From an uncultured Faecalicatena sp. (GTDB lineage Bacteria > Bacillota > Clostridia > Lachnospirales > Lachnospiraceae), in the NCBI GenBank assembly GCA_948468385.1, contig CAOKHZ010000002.1, positions 153,300 through 217,299 of the forward strand: a stretch of DNA of 64,000 nt, given 5' to 3'. Of this stretch, positions 1 to 7,740 are shown one piece after another (the stretch's first letter is position 1; every line of letters begins with the position of its first letter). Made by a program: the position numbers and the translations under genes. The notes beneath the pieces were generated by a model. The model was not told the DNA's origin. It saw only the letters and a program-made list of their open reading frames with translations, and searched no databases.

Positions 1-872
1 TGGAAATCCGCGTACTTTATGTCAGCAGTTACGTGGTCATGAATTCTTTGATGGTGCTGATTGTCTATCTGGCGAATAGAAGGTACGTACAAAATCAGCT
101 GGAGAAAGAGGACAAGATAAAGAAATGGATTCCTCTGATGCTTGCCGGGGGGGGAAGCGAGGGCGGTCTTGATGGCAAGATGGGCGAATTTACAAAATAT
201 TCTGCCATGTTCGAGAAGGGGAATTTTTCCGGGAAACAAGTGGACAAGGAGAATGCGTTTATTTTGGACGATGGATTGAAAGAGAGCTTGAAAGCGATGG
301 GCGTCTGGGAGGAGGAAGATCCAAACCTTAAGAAGGCCGGGAGCATTCAGGCAATGATTTCCATATCGTTCAACTTTGTCAGCGTGACGTTGTCCGTCAT
401 TTTGTTGATGGTGAACCCGTTATTTTGTTATATCGTGTTTTTGGCGAAATTCGTGTTGGAGGCGATTGGCAAAAGAATCGTGGAAATCGTGCTGATGCCG
501 TCACAAAGTGGGCAGGTTTCGCTAGAGGAGAAGCAGGCTTTGACCGCGTCTGCGCAGATTCCGCCTGGTGTTGGCCGGGGGGCTGAAACGGTACCGCTTT
601 CGAAAGACTGGATGGAATTATTGAAGGAAGAACGAAGGCGAAGGGAACAAGAGCGCAGGCGGGTGTCGGAGCGCATGCAGAAGGAGCGCGAGGACGCGCG
701 CAGGGCAAGGGAGAGAATGCATACCGAACGCGAAAGGGCGAAAGAGGATTCCAAAAGGACAAGGGAAGACCGCGGCAAGGCACAAAAAAAGCAGGGCGTA
801 CAAGAAACGGCGCACGAGTGCAAGGACAATGACGATATGCGGGGGAAGGGACAAGGCTGTGGCAGAGGATAA
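1..872 (+). CDS. Membrane protein with charged coiled-coil tail (5' partial)
   Basis: The reading frame is open to the left edge, so the true start lies outside the window. Visible are a hydrophobic segment at the very start, a soluble part of about 85 residues with a Gly-rich stretch, a second hydrophobic region of about 45 residues (SVTLSVILLMVNPLFCYIVF) that could cross the membrane once or twice, and a roughly 75-residue tail dominated by Arg, Lys and Glu (ERRRREQERRR) that should form a long helix or coiled coil. The stop lies inside the next gene, a histidine kinase without its own sensor or membrane part, so this protein may be its sensor or anchor. The family is not recognised. An 8-G tract lies at 147-154. 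It is certainly a gene; its role is inferred from context only. Confidence 0.6.
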   Translation, partial: EIRVLYVSSYVVMNSLMVLIVYLANRRYVQNQLEKEDKIKKWIPLMLAGGGSEGGLDGKMGEFTKYSAMFEKGNFSGKQVDKENAFILDDGLKESLKAMGVWEEEDPNLKKAGSIQAMISISFNFVSVTLSVILLMVNPLFCYIVFLAKFVLEAIGKRIVEIVLMPSQSGQVSLEEKQALTASAQIPPGVGRGAETVPLSKDWMELLKEERRRREQERRRVSERMQKEREDARRARERMHTERERAKEDSKRTREDRGKAQKKQGVQETAHECKDNDDMRGKGQGCGRG

Positions 873-2601
873 GGATTATAATGTAAGCGGTGACGAATAC
901 GAGGACGAGAACGAATACGAATACGAGGACGAGAACGAAAACGGGCGCGGGTACGAAAACGAGGATGAGTATGGTAACCAGGATGGGGACAAGTCTGACG
1001 AGATTGCACGTCTTTTGAAAGAGAACCGCAAGCTGCAAGAAGCGCTCGGCGACGCGAAGTCAGCCAGCAAGGCGAAGGACGTGTTTCTCTCGAACATGTC
1101 CCATGATATCCGTACGCCCATGAACGCGATCATGGGAATGACCACCATCGCTTTGTCGCATATTGACGAGAGGAACCGCGTCATGGATTGCCTGAGCAAG
1201 ATACAGACGGCCTCGTCCCACCTGATGAGCCTGATTAACGACGTGTTGGACATGTCCCACATTGAGAGCGGGAAAATGACGATTCATAAGGAGCCGTTCT
1301 CGTTGCCGGACGTTTTTCATGACGTGGTGGTCATCGTGCGGCCGCAGGCAGAGCAGAAAAAGCAGACGCTCAAATTTGAAATCGAGGATATTCGTGAGGA
1401 AGAGCTTGTAGGCGACGCGCTTCGGATCAGGCAAGTCTTGGTCAACATCATTGGAAATGCCGTAAAATATACGCAGGCGGGTGGTGACATCCACGTCATT
1501 TTACGGCAGCTTCCGGGAGGGACGAAAGAAGAGTCCGTTTTTGAGTTTGTATGCCAGGACAATGGGATGGGCATGAGCGAGGAATTTCTCGCCCGCGTAT
1601 TTTTACCGTTCGAGCGGGCAGGAAACACCACCCAGAGCAAGATCGAGGGAACGGGTCTGGGCCTTGCAATTTGCCACCGTCTGGTGGAACAGATGGGCGG
1701 GGCGATTCGGGTGGAGAGCCGCCTCAGGGAAGGGTCTCGTTTTACGGTGTCGATTCCGTTTAAGGGTCAGAACGCGCATGAGAATCAAAAATATTTCTCT
1801 GGCGAGACGGTGTTGGTGGTGGAGGATGACGAGGGTCAGGCGAAGAAAATTTCGGGATATTTGCAAGATGGCGGCTTGAAGCCGCAAGTCATCGGCAAGA
1901 GCGTGGACGCGGTGACGTTTCTTACGGAGGCGCTTTACGAAGGAAAGTGTCCCCTTGCCGTCTTGTTAGGCGAAAACATGGGCGGGGCGTACGCACTTGA
2001 CGTGGCGGCTTGTCTGCGCCAGATTGCCGGCAAGGGACTTCCAATCCTTCTCGTGTCGGAGGTGGATTGGCCTCAGATGGAATATCGGGCGGCTCGTGCC
2101 GGAATAAATGGCTTTGTTCCGTGTCCATTGTTTCGCAGCCGGCTGCTTTCTGCCATTCGCAGATTCGCGGCAGATGGAGGCCAGGATTCCGCCAGTGGCA
2201 TGGAAGGGGCAGATTATAGTGGAAAACGTTTCTTGCTTGCGGAAGACAACCTGCTCAATCAGGAAATTGCCATCGAACTGCTCTCTGACATGGGAATCAC
2301 CATCGAGGCGGCCGACAATGGTGAGGAGGCGGTAAAGATGTTCACGGCATCCAAGCCTGGCTATTATGACTTGATTTTGATGGACATTCAGATGCCGGTG
2401 ATGGACGGTTACGAGGCGACCCGCCGTATTCGTGCCTTGGATCGCGAGGACGCCAGGGACATCTGCATCGTGGCCATGACGGCGAACGTGTTCGCGGAGG
2501 ATGTCAGGCGGTCTCGTAGGGCGGGAATGAATTTTCATCTTGCCAAGCCCATAGACGTCAAGAAAATTGAGGAAGTGTTGCAAAAACAAGGATTTTCATG
2601 A
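859..2601 (+). CDS. Hybrid sensor histidine kinase with two receiver domains, no sensor
   Basis: The GTG at 859 is preferred because GGGGAAGG lies about 9 bases upstream; an ATG at 829 in the same frame has a poorly placed ribosome site. The N-terminus is a Glu/Asp/Tyr/Asn-rich repeat tract, then a short coiled coil. HisKA follows, with H-box SNMSHDIRTPMNA (His about 82). The HATPase has N-box NIIGNAVKY, G1 DNGMGM and G2 GTGLGLAI. Receiver 1 keeps the early acidic pair (VVEDDE) but where the phospho-Asp should be it reads AVLLGENMGG, so it is probably a pseudo-receiver. Receiver 2 is intact (LILMDIQMPVMDG, Asp about 509; TAN; K in LAKP). There is no transmembrane segment. It overlaps the upstream membrane protein by 14 bases and precedes an HD-GYP-like gene, suggesting one signalling operon. 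The signal is unknown. Confidence 0.88.
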   Translation: MAEDKDYNVSGDEYEDENEYEYEDENENGRGYENEDEYGNQDGDKSDEIARLLKENRKLQEALGDAKSASKAKDVFLSNMSHDIRTPMNAIMGMTTIALSHIDERNRVMDCLSKIQTASSHLMSLINDVLDMSHIESGKMTIHKEPFSLPDVFHDVVVIVRPQAEQKKQTLKFEIEDIREEELVGDALRIRQVLVNIIGNAVKYTQAGGDIHVILRQLPGGTKEESVFEFVCQDNGMGMSEEFLARVFLPFERAGNTTQSKIEGTGLGLAICHRLVEQMGGAIRVESRLREGSRFTVSIPFKGQNAHENQKYFSGETVLVVEDDEGQAKKISGYLQDGGLKPQVIGKSVDAVTFLTEALYEGKCPLAVLLGENMGGAYALDVAACLRQIAGKGLPILLVSEVDWPQMEYRAARAGINGFVPCPLFRSRLLSAIRRFAADGGQDSASGMEGADYSGKRFLLAEDNLLNQEIAIELLSDMGITIEAADNGEEAVKMFTASKPGYYDLILMDIQMPVMDGYEATRRIRALDREDARDICIVAMTANVFAEDVRRSRRAGMNFHLAKPIDVKKIEEVLQKQGFS

Positions 2602-2684
2602 TTTTTGCCGGCAACGGCAGAAGCGGAGCGTGGAATTGCCACGGCGACCATGGCAAAAAAACTGTGCGGGAGGGGGGAGTGCGC

Positions 2685-4574
2685 ATGCAGTCCTATCAAA
2701 AGGAGTATGTTGAAAATTTACGTTCCGTTGCCGAACTGACGGCGGTTAGGCCTGTGGAAGGCATGTCGTTTACATCATGGTATCGGAACCTGCAAACAAA
2801 TTGGGCGCAAGCCGCGAAAATATGTGTTCGCAGCATGGAAATTCTACGTACTGAGTTTCGCCAGACGATTGACAATCTTTTTTCCGAGGGCGGAGAAGAC
2901 CTCGAAGGGTTGGAGGAATTTGCCGCCGCCTTGGTTTGCAACGGGGATTATCTGGATTCAGGTCTCTACTGTACCATCCATCAGGCACTTTTAAGCTTTT
3001 ATCGTACGAGGAAGATGCGTGACGGCATCATCCGCGAACTCTATTTCAAGGGGATGGGGCTATACTCCCAGACGAAGATGCTGTTTGGCATAGATCATCC
3101 GGTGTTGGATGCCTTTGACCAGCGTTTTCGCATGTGTTTTGCAGAGGCAGGGGCATATCGGAAGTATTTTGACGAGATTGAGTCCGAGGAGACGAAGGGA
3201 TACATTATTCGTGCCATGGCGAACGTGTCTCTGGGACGGTTTCAGAATAAAAGCGATAAGATTGCCATCGTCCGCCGTACCATCCAGGTTTTGAGTGACG
3301 ATTGGTATAAAGAACTTGCGCCGGGGCTTCCCTGGGATCGTTTTTTGTACCTGACCCATCAGCAGATGGTTTCCGGGCGTGCTTTGTTTTGCACGGATTT
3401 TACACCACAGGATTTGGCCGACTTGATGGAATCGAGCCATGTTCTCTATAACGAGCAGTTAGAGAGCGTCGAGCGGGATGGCGGCAAGCCGAATCCGCGC
3501 TTTTTCTGGCCTTATTGTGAAATGGAGTACATGTGTGGCCTGACGACGATTCAGGAAATGCTGGGCAAGCTGGAGATGCTGATTGAGCAGGCGAGCGAGG
3601 ACGACCAGTCCGTTGACGGCATGTACGCGCAGATTACGTTGCCGATGACCTATTGCAGCATTTTGGAAGAATTCGCGGATGAAGATTTTATGAATCGAAG
3701 CTTTGCGAATCAACACTTCACGGGGAGGGACTTGATTTGGAATAAGAGGGAATATTTGCAAAGGCTGAACGAGCGGGCATTTTGGTATGTCGGCGGTCTG
3801 CCGGCAGATCAGGGTCACGCCTTTTATCTGAACCAGTTCATTTCTGCTTACATCGAGTTGGACGGTTGTCCGCCGTATGATCAGGTGCTTCTTACGGTAC
3901 TTGGCAAGTGCACCCCGGACATTTACGTGCGTTCATGGATGATAGCCAAGGTGGCCGTGGCCATTTGTGAGACGGTGATGGAGGACGAGCCGCAGATTTT
4001 TGACGGCGTTCCGGCAGTGGCAAATGCGTGTGGCGTAGATGCCAAGCGAACGGCCGCGTTGCAATTCGTTCAAAAGGGCGGGATGCTTCATGATGTGGGC
4101 ATTCTTCCTTTTTACCATATACATTCGATTCGCAATCGCGAGTTGTTTCAGGAGGAACTGGAGCTGTTGCGGCTGCATACGTGCGTGGGGTGGGAAATGT
4201 TGAAAAAACGAAAATCCACGCGGGAGTACGCGGATTTGGCCTTGGGACATCATGCCTGGTACAATGGCGCGAAAGGGTATCCGGACGAGTACAAGCGCAG
4301 GGAGAGTCCGTGCCGTTGCGTGGTGGACCTCATTACCCTTGCGTCCTTTCTGACTCGGGAAATGGACTCGGACGGATTGTTCTACCGAACGGACGGCATG
4401 TTCGACGAGGCCATAGCCGAAGCCGTGCGGGAAGAGGGGCACAGGTTTTACCCGCCGCTCACCGTGAGCCTGCAGAATATGGAATTACAAAAGAAATTAC
4501 GGGAAATTTTTCGGAATGGCGTGAAGGAGGCGTGCCGACGGCTTTATGATGGGAAATATGGTATAGATGAATAA
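2685..4574 (+). CDS. HD-GYP-like signalling protein
   Basis: The ATG at 2685 follows AGGGGGGAG at 2671-2679; the frame is open further upstream but has no good ribosome site there. The protein has 629 residues. The first 400 or so are helical and unrecognised, with no membrane segment. The C-terminal part is an HD domain: GGMLHDVGI (His469-Asp470), a downstream HTCVGWEML histidine, then LGHHAWYNGAKGYP. This order matches HD-GYP phosphodiesterases, which hydrolyse cyclic dinucleotides. The usual HHExxDGxGYP motif is altered, so metal binding or activity may differ. It follows the hybrid kinase by 83 bases and may be its output protein. The HD assignment is firm; c-di-GMP hydrolysis is inference. 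Confidence 0.75.
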   Translation: MQSYQKEYVENLRSVAELTAVRPVEGMSFTSWYRNLQTNWAQAAKICVRSMEILRTEFRQTIDNLFSEGGEDLEGLEEFAAALVCNGDYLDSGLYCTIHQALLSFYRTRKMRDGIIRELYFKGMGLYSQTKMLFGIDHPVLDAFDQRFRMCFAEAGAYRKYFDEIESEETKGYIIRAMANVSLGRFQNKSDKIAIVRRTIQVLSDDWYKELAPGLPWDRFLYLTHQQMVSGRALFCTDFTPQDLADLMESSHVLYNEQLESVERDGGKPNPRFFWPYCEMEYMCGLTTIQEMLGKLEMLIEQASEDDQSVDGMYAQITLPMTYCSILEEFADEDFMNRSFANQHFTGRDLIWNKREYLQRLNERAFWYVGGLPADQGHAFYLNQFISAYIELDGCPPYDQVLLTVLGKCTPDIYVRSWMIAKVAVAICETVMEDEPQIFDGVPAVANACGVDAKRTAALQFVQKGGMLHDVGILPFYHIHSIRNRELFQEELELLRLHTCVGWEMLKKRKSTREYADLALGHHAWYNGAKGYPDEYKRRESPCRCVVDLITLASFLTREMDSDGLFYRTDGMFDEAIAEAVREEGHRFYPPLTVSLQNMELQKKLREIFRNGVKEACRRLYDGKYGIDE

Positions 4575-4590
4575 AAAAGTAGCGTTTCAC

Positions 4591-5056
4591 CATCTTGCTG
4601 GCCAGGTTGTCCACCGTGGAGACCATGCTGTCAATACGCCTGCCGCTCTGCCATTCCACCAGGTCGTCGACGTTGTTGTGGTTGGTGTTGAACATGATGA
4701 ACGCGACCGTCACGCCGATTGCGAAGGTGATGGTGTTGAGATAAATGGCACCGGTCGAGTAGGGGGCGAGGATGAACCAAATCTTGCCCACGATCATGAT
4801 GGCGGCGCTGAAAATCATCATGTTCCTGCGGCCGAGCATCTTGTCGAGCGGCACGGTCAGGATGGTGGCGACGATGGCGACAATCAGGTAGACCGCCATG
4901 ATGATCGTGGCGGCACCCGTACTGCCCATGATGTAGGTCGCATAGTAATTGATGGTGCTCATGATCAGCATGTTGATCACGCCGTAGCAGATGATGTAAA
5001 GCATGTTGAACACTCAGGAGCGGCAGCCGAACAAGATCTTCACGATCTTTAGGAAA
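4591..5056 (-). pseudogene. GPH-family sugar:cation symporter remnant
   Basis: On the minus strand about 140 residues resemble the middle of a glycoside-pentoside-hexuronide (MelB-type) symporter: several hydrophobic helices, VPLDKMLGRRN in a cytoplasmic loop, and NVDDLVEWQSGRR, which matches the family's conserved D-x-x-EW-x-TGRR segment. An in-frame TGA at 5014-5016 separates this from upstream codons that still read like family sequence (PFLKIVKILF). Both the N-terminal half and the last helices are missing; the right part runs into the 3' end of the HD-GYP-like gene. This is a dead fragment, not a short transporter. Confidence 0.75.
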
Positions 5057-5061
5057 GGTAC

Positions 5062-5154
5062 GTGCAGCCGATTATTGACGGCGTGGAGAGCGGATATATC
5101 GAGGAGGCGAGATTAAGAAGGAACGTGTGCAGGATACTGGAAGCGGTACTGTAA
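5062..5154 (+). pseudogene. Possible tail of a GH3 glycosidase gene
   Basis: A 30-codon stretch ending in TAA reads DGVESGYIEEARLRRNVCRI. This resembles the end of clostridial GH3 beta-glucosidase domains, which have a GxITRxELQRNAxNICRFL-like segment. Nothing upstream supports a complete gene, and the neighbouring sequence is a transporter remnant on the other strand. The match is short, so the assignment is tentative. From here to 5205 I see nothing else. Confidence 0.3.
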
Positions 5155-5205
5155 AAGATAGTTTGCTGATGAGAATGAGGGGGGTACACCATGTGGTATT
5201 TTCGC

Positions 5206-5211
5206 TATAAT
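5206..5211 (+). promoter_or_regulatory. Possible -10 element of small gene
   Basis: A perfect TATAAT lies 40 bases before the small protein start. No good -35 hexamer is found at 16-18 bases upstream, so this is a partial promoter call. Confidence 0.4.
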
Positions 5212-5251
5212 ATAGACAAATCATTTCAAATGTCGAAAGGTGGTGAAAAAC

Positions 5252-5434
5252 ATGACCGAGGAAGAGATGGTGCAAAAAAATGTTGAGGAATTTTCCCGGC
5301 TGCAAGATTACATGGTTTCAACTGACAAAGAATCAGAAGGCTATAAAAAAATGAAACGGCGTTACATTGAATTGAAAGTTATTTTGACGGCTTCTGGTAT
5401 AAATTTGACGGAAATCGACTATATAAAGGAATAG
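5252..5434 (+). CDS. Small acidic/helical protein of unknown function
   Basis: Sixty residues starting MTEEEMVQKN and ending TEIDYIKE. The ATG at 5252 has AAAGGTGG 8 bases upstream; the frame also has two GTG codons at 5240 and 5243 that would fall inside this ribosome site. The sequence is amphipathic with a hydrophobic centre (LKVILTASGINL), and has no signal peptide or membrane segment. A TATAAT lies upstream and a strong terminator overlaps the stop codon, so it is a compact single-gene unit. It looks real because of this complete signal set, but I do not recognise the family. Confidence 0.65.
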   Translation: MTEEEMVQKNVEEFSRLQDYMVSTDKESEGYKKMKRRYIELKVILTASGINLTEIDYIKE

Positions 5435-5488
5435 GCAAAACCTATTCCTTTTTGGTTTGCGCGCCATGGGCGCGCTCTTGCCTATTTT
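5425..5488. terminator. Bidirectional terminator region
   Basis: An 11-bp stem (AAAGGAATAGG with CCTATTCCTTT, 5425-5435 and 5441-5451) is followed by T residues and overlaps the TAG of the small gene. A second GC-rich palindrome (GCGCGCCATGGGCGCGC) follows, and TTGCCTATTTTTT at 5478-5490 can also pair with AATAGGCAA at 5430-5438. The region can stop transcription from the small gene on the plus strand and from DUF2804 on the minus strand. Confidence 0.8.
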
Positions 5489-6514
5489 TTAATACCGATT
5501 ATGTACTTTTTCGGCAAAGCAGAGCAAATTTTTGACATCAAGTACGGTTCCGTCATCAAGTACGGCCTTGCCGTTCATGCGGCCAAACACTTGGTGCTGG
5601 TCGGAAGAGATGAGCTTAAAATCCATGTTGGCACTGCGGTCGATGATGGGTATGAAATCCATCTCGAAACGGCCGTCGCTGGAGGTAAAGGTCCACGGCT
5701 TGGTGTAGTCGTCAGCAGGAATGTGGAATGTAACGTCATCCAGCTTGTGTCCCACGCCATCGTAAAACAAAATGTTTTCGCTGGCACTTGTGCGGTCGCT
5801 GAAGCCGTAACCCAAGTTGAAGCCAAAAGGCTTTCCACCCACGATGCCGTTGCCGCTGCCCCAGTACCAGGTGTTGTCATACGTCCACACGCCGCGTCCC
5901 CAGTCAAGTGTGCCAAAGTCCGTCTCGGGATGGAACTGGTACATTTTATCCCCATAAATGACTTTGCCGGAAGCGCGCATGCAGTTGATTTTTTGGTTAT
6001 AGTAAAAGCACCTTGGGTCTTCTTTCCATGGTGTGGCAATGACGAGCGAATCCATCGGCGGCTGTTCCAGCACAATGTCACAGCGCAAATCCTTCGCCCC
6101 GTCAAAATTTTTGAACTTACAACGGATGTGGCGTTTGCCAGATTCGGCGACAAATTGTAGCGCCAACCGGTCTTTTTTGCGGTAGGCGCTCCGTCCGCCG
6201 GAGGAATCCGCAGGCATGTGAAGTCTTCCCATCGGGAAGGCGGTGACAAGGGATTCCGTATGTTCCCGAGGAGTCGTAAAGTCCAAAAACGACGCGCTTT
6301 GCAGGCCAAAGTAGCCGTTGTCGGAAATGGTAAAAGCCACGCCGAAATCCTGGGCCAATATCAGGTAGTAGTCCCATTCCTTGATACGAAATTTCGGCAC
6401 CTTGACATCCGACCGGTCATACTGCCAGTTGAGGCGGCGGGCCCAGCCCGGTTCGATAATATGGCCGTATTCATCAAGCAGGCGGTGTGTGGTGGTGACT
6501 TCGTGGTTTCTCAT
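5489..6514 (-). CDS. DUF2804 family protein
   Basis: This protein of 341 residues starts MRNHEVTTTHRLLDEYG; the ATG at 6514 follows GGAGG by 8 bases, so the longer upstream frame is not used. The pattern is that of DUF2804: an N-terminal H-x-L-L-D-x-x-G segment, a repeated beta-rich body, NCMRASGKV in the centre, then DWGRGVWTY and WYWGSGNG, conserved aromatic/Gly blocks. It has no signal peptide or membrane helix. The family is beta-sandwich-like and has no established biochemical role. It lies 47 bases downstream of the NADAR gene on the same strand and may be cotranscribed with it. Confidence 0.85.
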   Translation of the reverse strand: MRNHEVTTTHRLLDEYGHIIEPGWARRLNWQYDRSDVKVPKFRIKEWDYYLILAQDFGVAFTISDNGYFGLQSASFLDFTTPREHTESLVTAFPMGRLHMPADSSGGRSAYRKKDRLALQFVAESGKRHIRCKFKNFDGAKDLRCDIVLEQPPMDSLVIATPWKEDPRCFYYNQKINCMRASGKVIYGDKMYQFHPETDFGTLDWGRGVWTYDNTWYWGSGNGIVGGKPFGFNLGYGFSDRTSASENILFYDGVGHKLDDVTFHIPADDYTKPWTFTSSDGRFEMDFIPIIDRSANMDFKLISSDQHQVFGRMNGKAVLDDGTVLDVKNLLCFAEKVHNRY

Positions 6515-6561
6515 GTGTGATACCTCCATTTCAATGAGCTTAGCGTCCGTTTTTTGGACGC

Positions 6562-7065
6562 TTACGTGCGATGTAGCATCTGTTCCCGAACTTCCATGAG
6601 GGCAAATCCAAGCAGGTTTTGTCCCCGCCATTTGCCCATGGAAAATCTGTCATCATCGTGCATGCCAAGTCCGATGCCCCAAATGCGATCCATTACGGCA
6701 CATTCTGCCAGGACGCAGGTTCCCGTTTCCAAAAGCATTTTTCGTAGTGCCTCGTTTTGTCTGAATTTTTCCAACAAGCCGTTATACACGATGACCTGGC
6801 GCATTCCGCCCCATATGACGTCGTCATAATCAGCGACCTTTCGCCCGAGGGCCTTTATTTTTCCGACGTTATCCGTAGACATTATCTCGTCCGCAACCGG
6901 CTTGTCGTCAAACAGGCGTGCCTTGCGATACATCATATATTGCTCCATGGAGGAAAAGGACACGCCGTCTGCCTGAAAGTCTGATAAATACCAATTGCTT
7001 AAGTATCCGTTGGCTTCGTCGGGGTTATGAAAGCATATTATTTTTTTGCTTGACAAGTTACTCAC
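6562..7065 (-). CDS. NADAR domain protein (YbiA/DUF1768-like)
   Basis: This protein has 167 residues and a GTG start (AAAGG just upstream, tight spacing). It shows the NADAR pattern: FHNPDEANGYLSNW at the start, FSSMEQYMMYRKA with the conserved Glu-Gln and the helix after it, then ALGRKV, a W-x-x-x-R segment and a final MGKWRGQNLLGFALMEVRE. This family includes YbiA-type N-glycosidases acting on riboflavin precursors and enzymes that remove ADP-ribose from guanine. The length is that of a single-domain member. The neighbour is DUF2804; no toxin or ADP-ribosyltransferase gene is adjacent, so a housekeeping riboflavin-damage role and a nucleic-acid repair role both remain open. Confidence 0.85.
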   Translation of the reverse strand: MSNLSSKKIICFHNPDEANGYLSNWYLSDFQADGVSFSSMEQYMMYRKARLFDDKPVADEIMSTDNVGKIKALGRKVADYDDVIWGGMRQVIVYNGLLEKFRQNEALRKMLLETGTCVLAECAVMDRIWGIGLGMHDDDRFSMGKWRGQNLLGFALMEVREQMLHRT

Positions 7066-7139
7066 CTACCTTTCTTATGGCCAAATTCAATTCTAAATCA
7101 TGTAGTCCATGGGATTCATGATAGGCATGCTTTTTATCC

Positions 7140-7167
7140 ATTATAATGGAAATTACAGAAAAATCAA
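7140..7167 (-). promoter_or_regulatory. Promoter of NADAR gene
   Basis: On the minus strand TTGATT, a 16-base spacer and TATAAT point toward the NADAR start. The -10 lies within a perfect 14-base palindrome (TCCATTATAATGGA, 7137-7150), which could also serve as an operator. Confidence 0.5.
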
Positions 7168-7400
7168 TGGTTATTGTATTGTTTGCGAATTCGCAGCTGT
7201 TTGGGCGTCCTCCCGTGAAAAATAACGCATCAAGAAGTGCCGTTACGGAATTGGAATAATATTTGAACAAAATAACGATTAATTTAAAATGTTTGCATGA
7301 GAAGTAAAGTATAATTTGTAGGAAAAGAAACTTGGTGGAGCCGGGTCAAAGACGTGATTCTGGCTGGACGAAAGGCAAAAGGCGAAAGGAGATTTTTATC

Positions 7401-7613
7401 ATGGCAAAATTTACATTAGAAACACCTATCAAGGACTTGATGGCGGACGAGAGGGCGGTCGCGGCGATTAATTCCGTGGCGGCGGGGCTGGCGGACAACG
7501 CGATGCTCAAAGAATTGCCGATGACGTTGAAACAAGTGGCGAAGTTTGCCAATGGAATGCTGAGTGACGAGACGCTGGCAAAGATTGAGGCGGCTTTGGC
7601 AGAAATCGAATAA
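7401..7613 (+). CDS. 70-residue protein related to glycosidase C-terminal tails
   Basis: The ATG at 7401 follows AAAGGAG by about 9 bases. The sequence has three parts: TPIKDLMADERAVAAI, a middle helix, and MTLKQVAKFANGMLSDETL followed by a final helix ending AALAEIE. The same order is seen at the end of the GH78 enzyme in this window (TPIRELLENRQVKEAL, then SMREISLKF, then QLDQLDEMLRQF), and the last part at the end of the GH2 enzyme (STLKQMAKLITPELI). It is thus a free-standing version of a module fused elsewhere to glycosidases. It is probably all-helical and cytoplasmic. Function unknown. A perfect terminator follows immediately. Confidence 0.75.
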   Translation: MAKFTLETPIKDLMADERAVAAINSVAAGLADNAMLKELPMTLKQVAKFANGMLSDETLAKIEAALAEIE

Positions 7614-7620
7614 GGTGTAG

Positions 7621-7668
7621 AAAAAACATTTGTCATGGCGTGGAATTCCACCTTGACAAATGTTTTTT
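7621..7668 (+). terminator. Rho-independent terminator
   Basis: AAAAAACATTTGTCA (7621-7635) pairs perfectly with TGACAAATGTTTTTT (7654-7668), giving a 15-bp stem ending in a T run, 8 bases after the preceding stop codon. Confidence 0.92.
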
Positions 7669-7681
7669 TATGGAATAAAAT

Positions 7682-7696
7682 TGAAAACGGTTCTCA
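7682..7696. promoter_or_regulatory. Probable Zur/Fur-type operator
   Basis: TGAAAACGGTTCTCA is a 7-1-7 inverted repeat with one mismatch per arm (TGA-x-AAC, centre, GTT-x-TCA). This is the architecture of Fur-family boxes. It lies 45 bases before the Fur-family gene that starts the zinc-uptake operon, so autoregulation by zinc is the simple reading. Confidence 0.65.
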
Positions 7697-7740
7697 TATT
7701 GAGGGCGATAAAATGACGAATCGAATGAAAGGAACGAAAC

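Noticed and set aside
397-1038. Long minus-strand open frame opposite the sensor and kinase
   Set aside because: It is the shadow of a low-complexity Arg/Glu-rich coding region, with no ribosome site or family.
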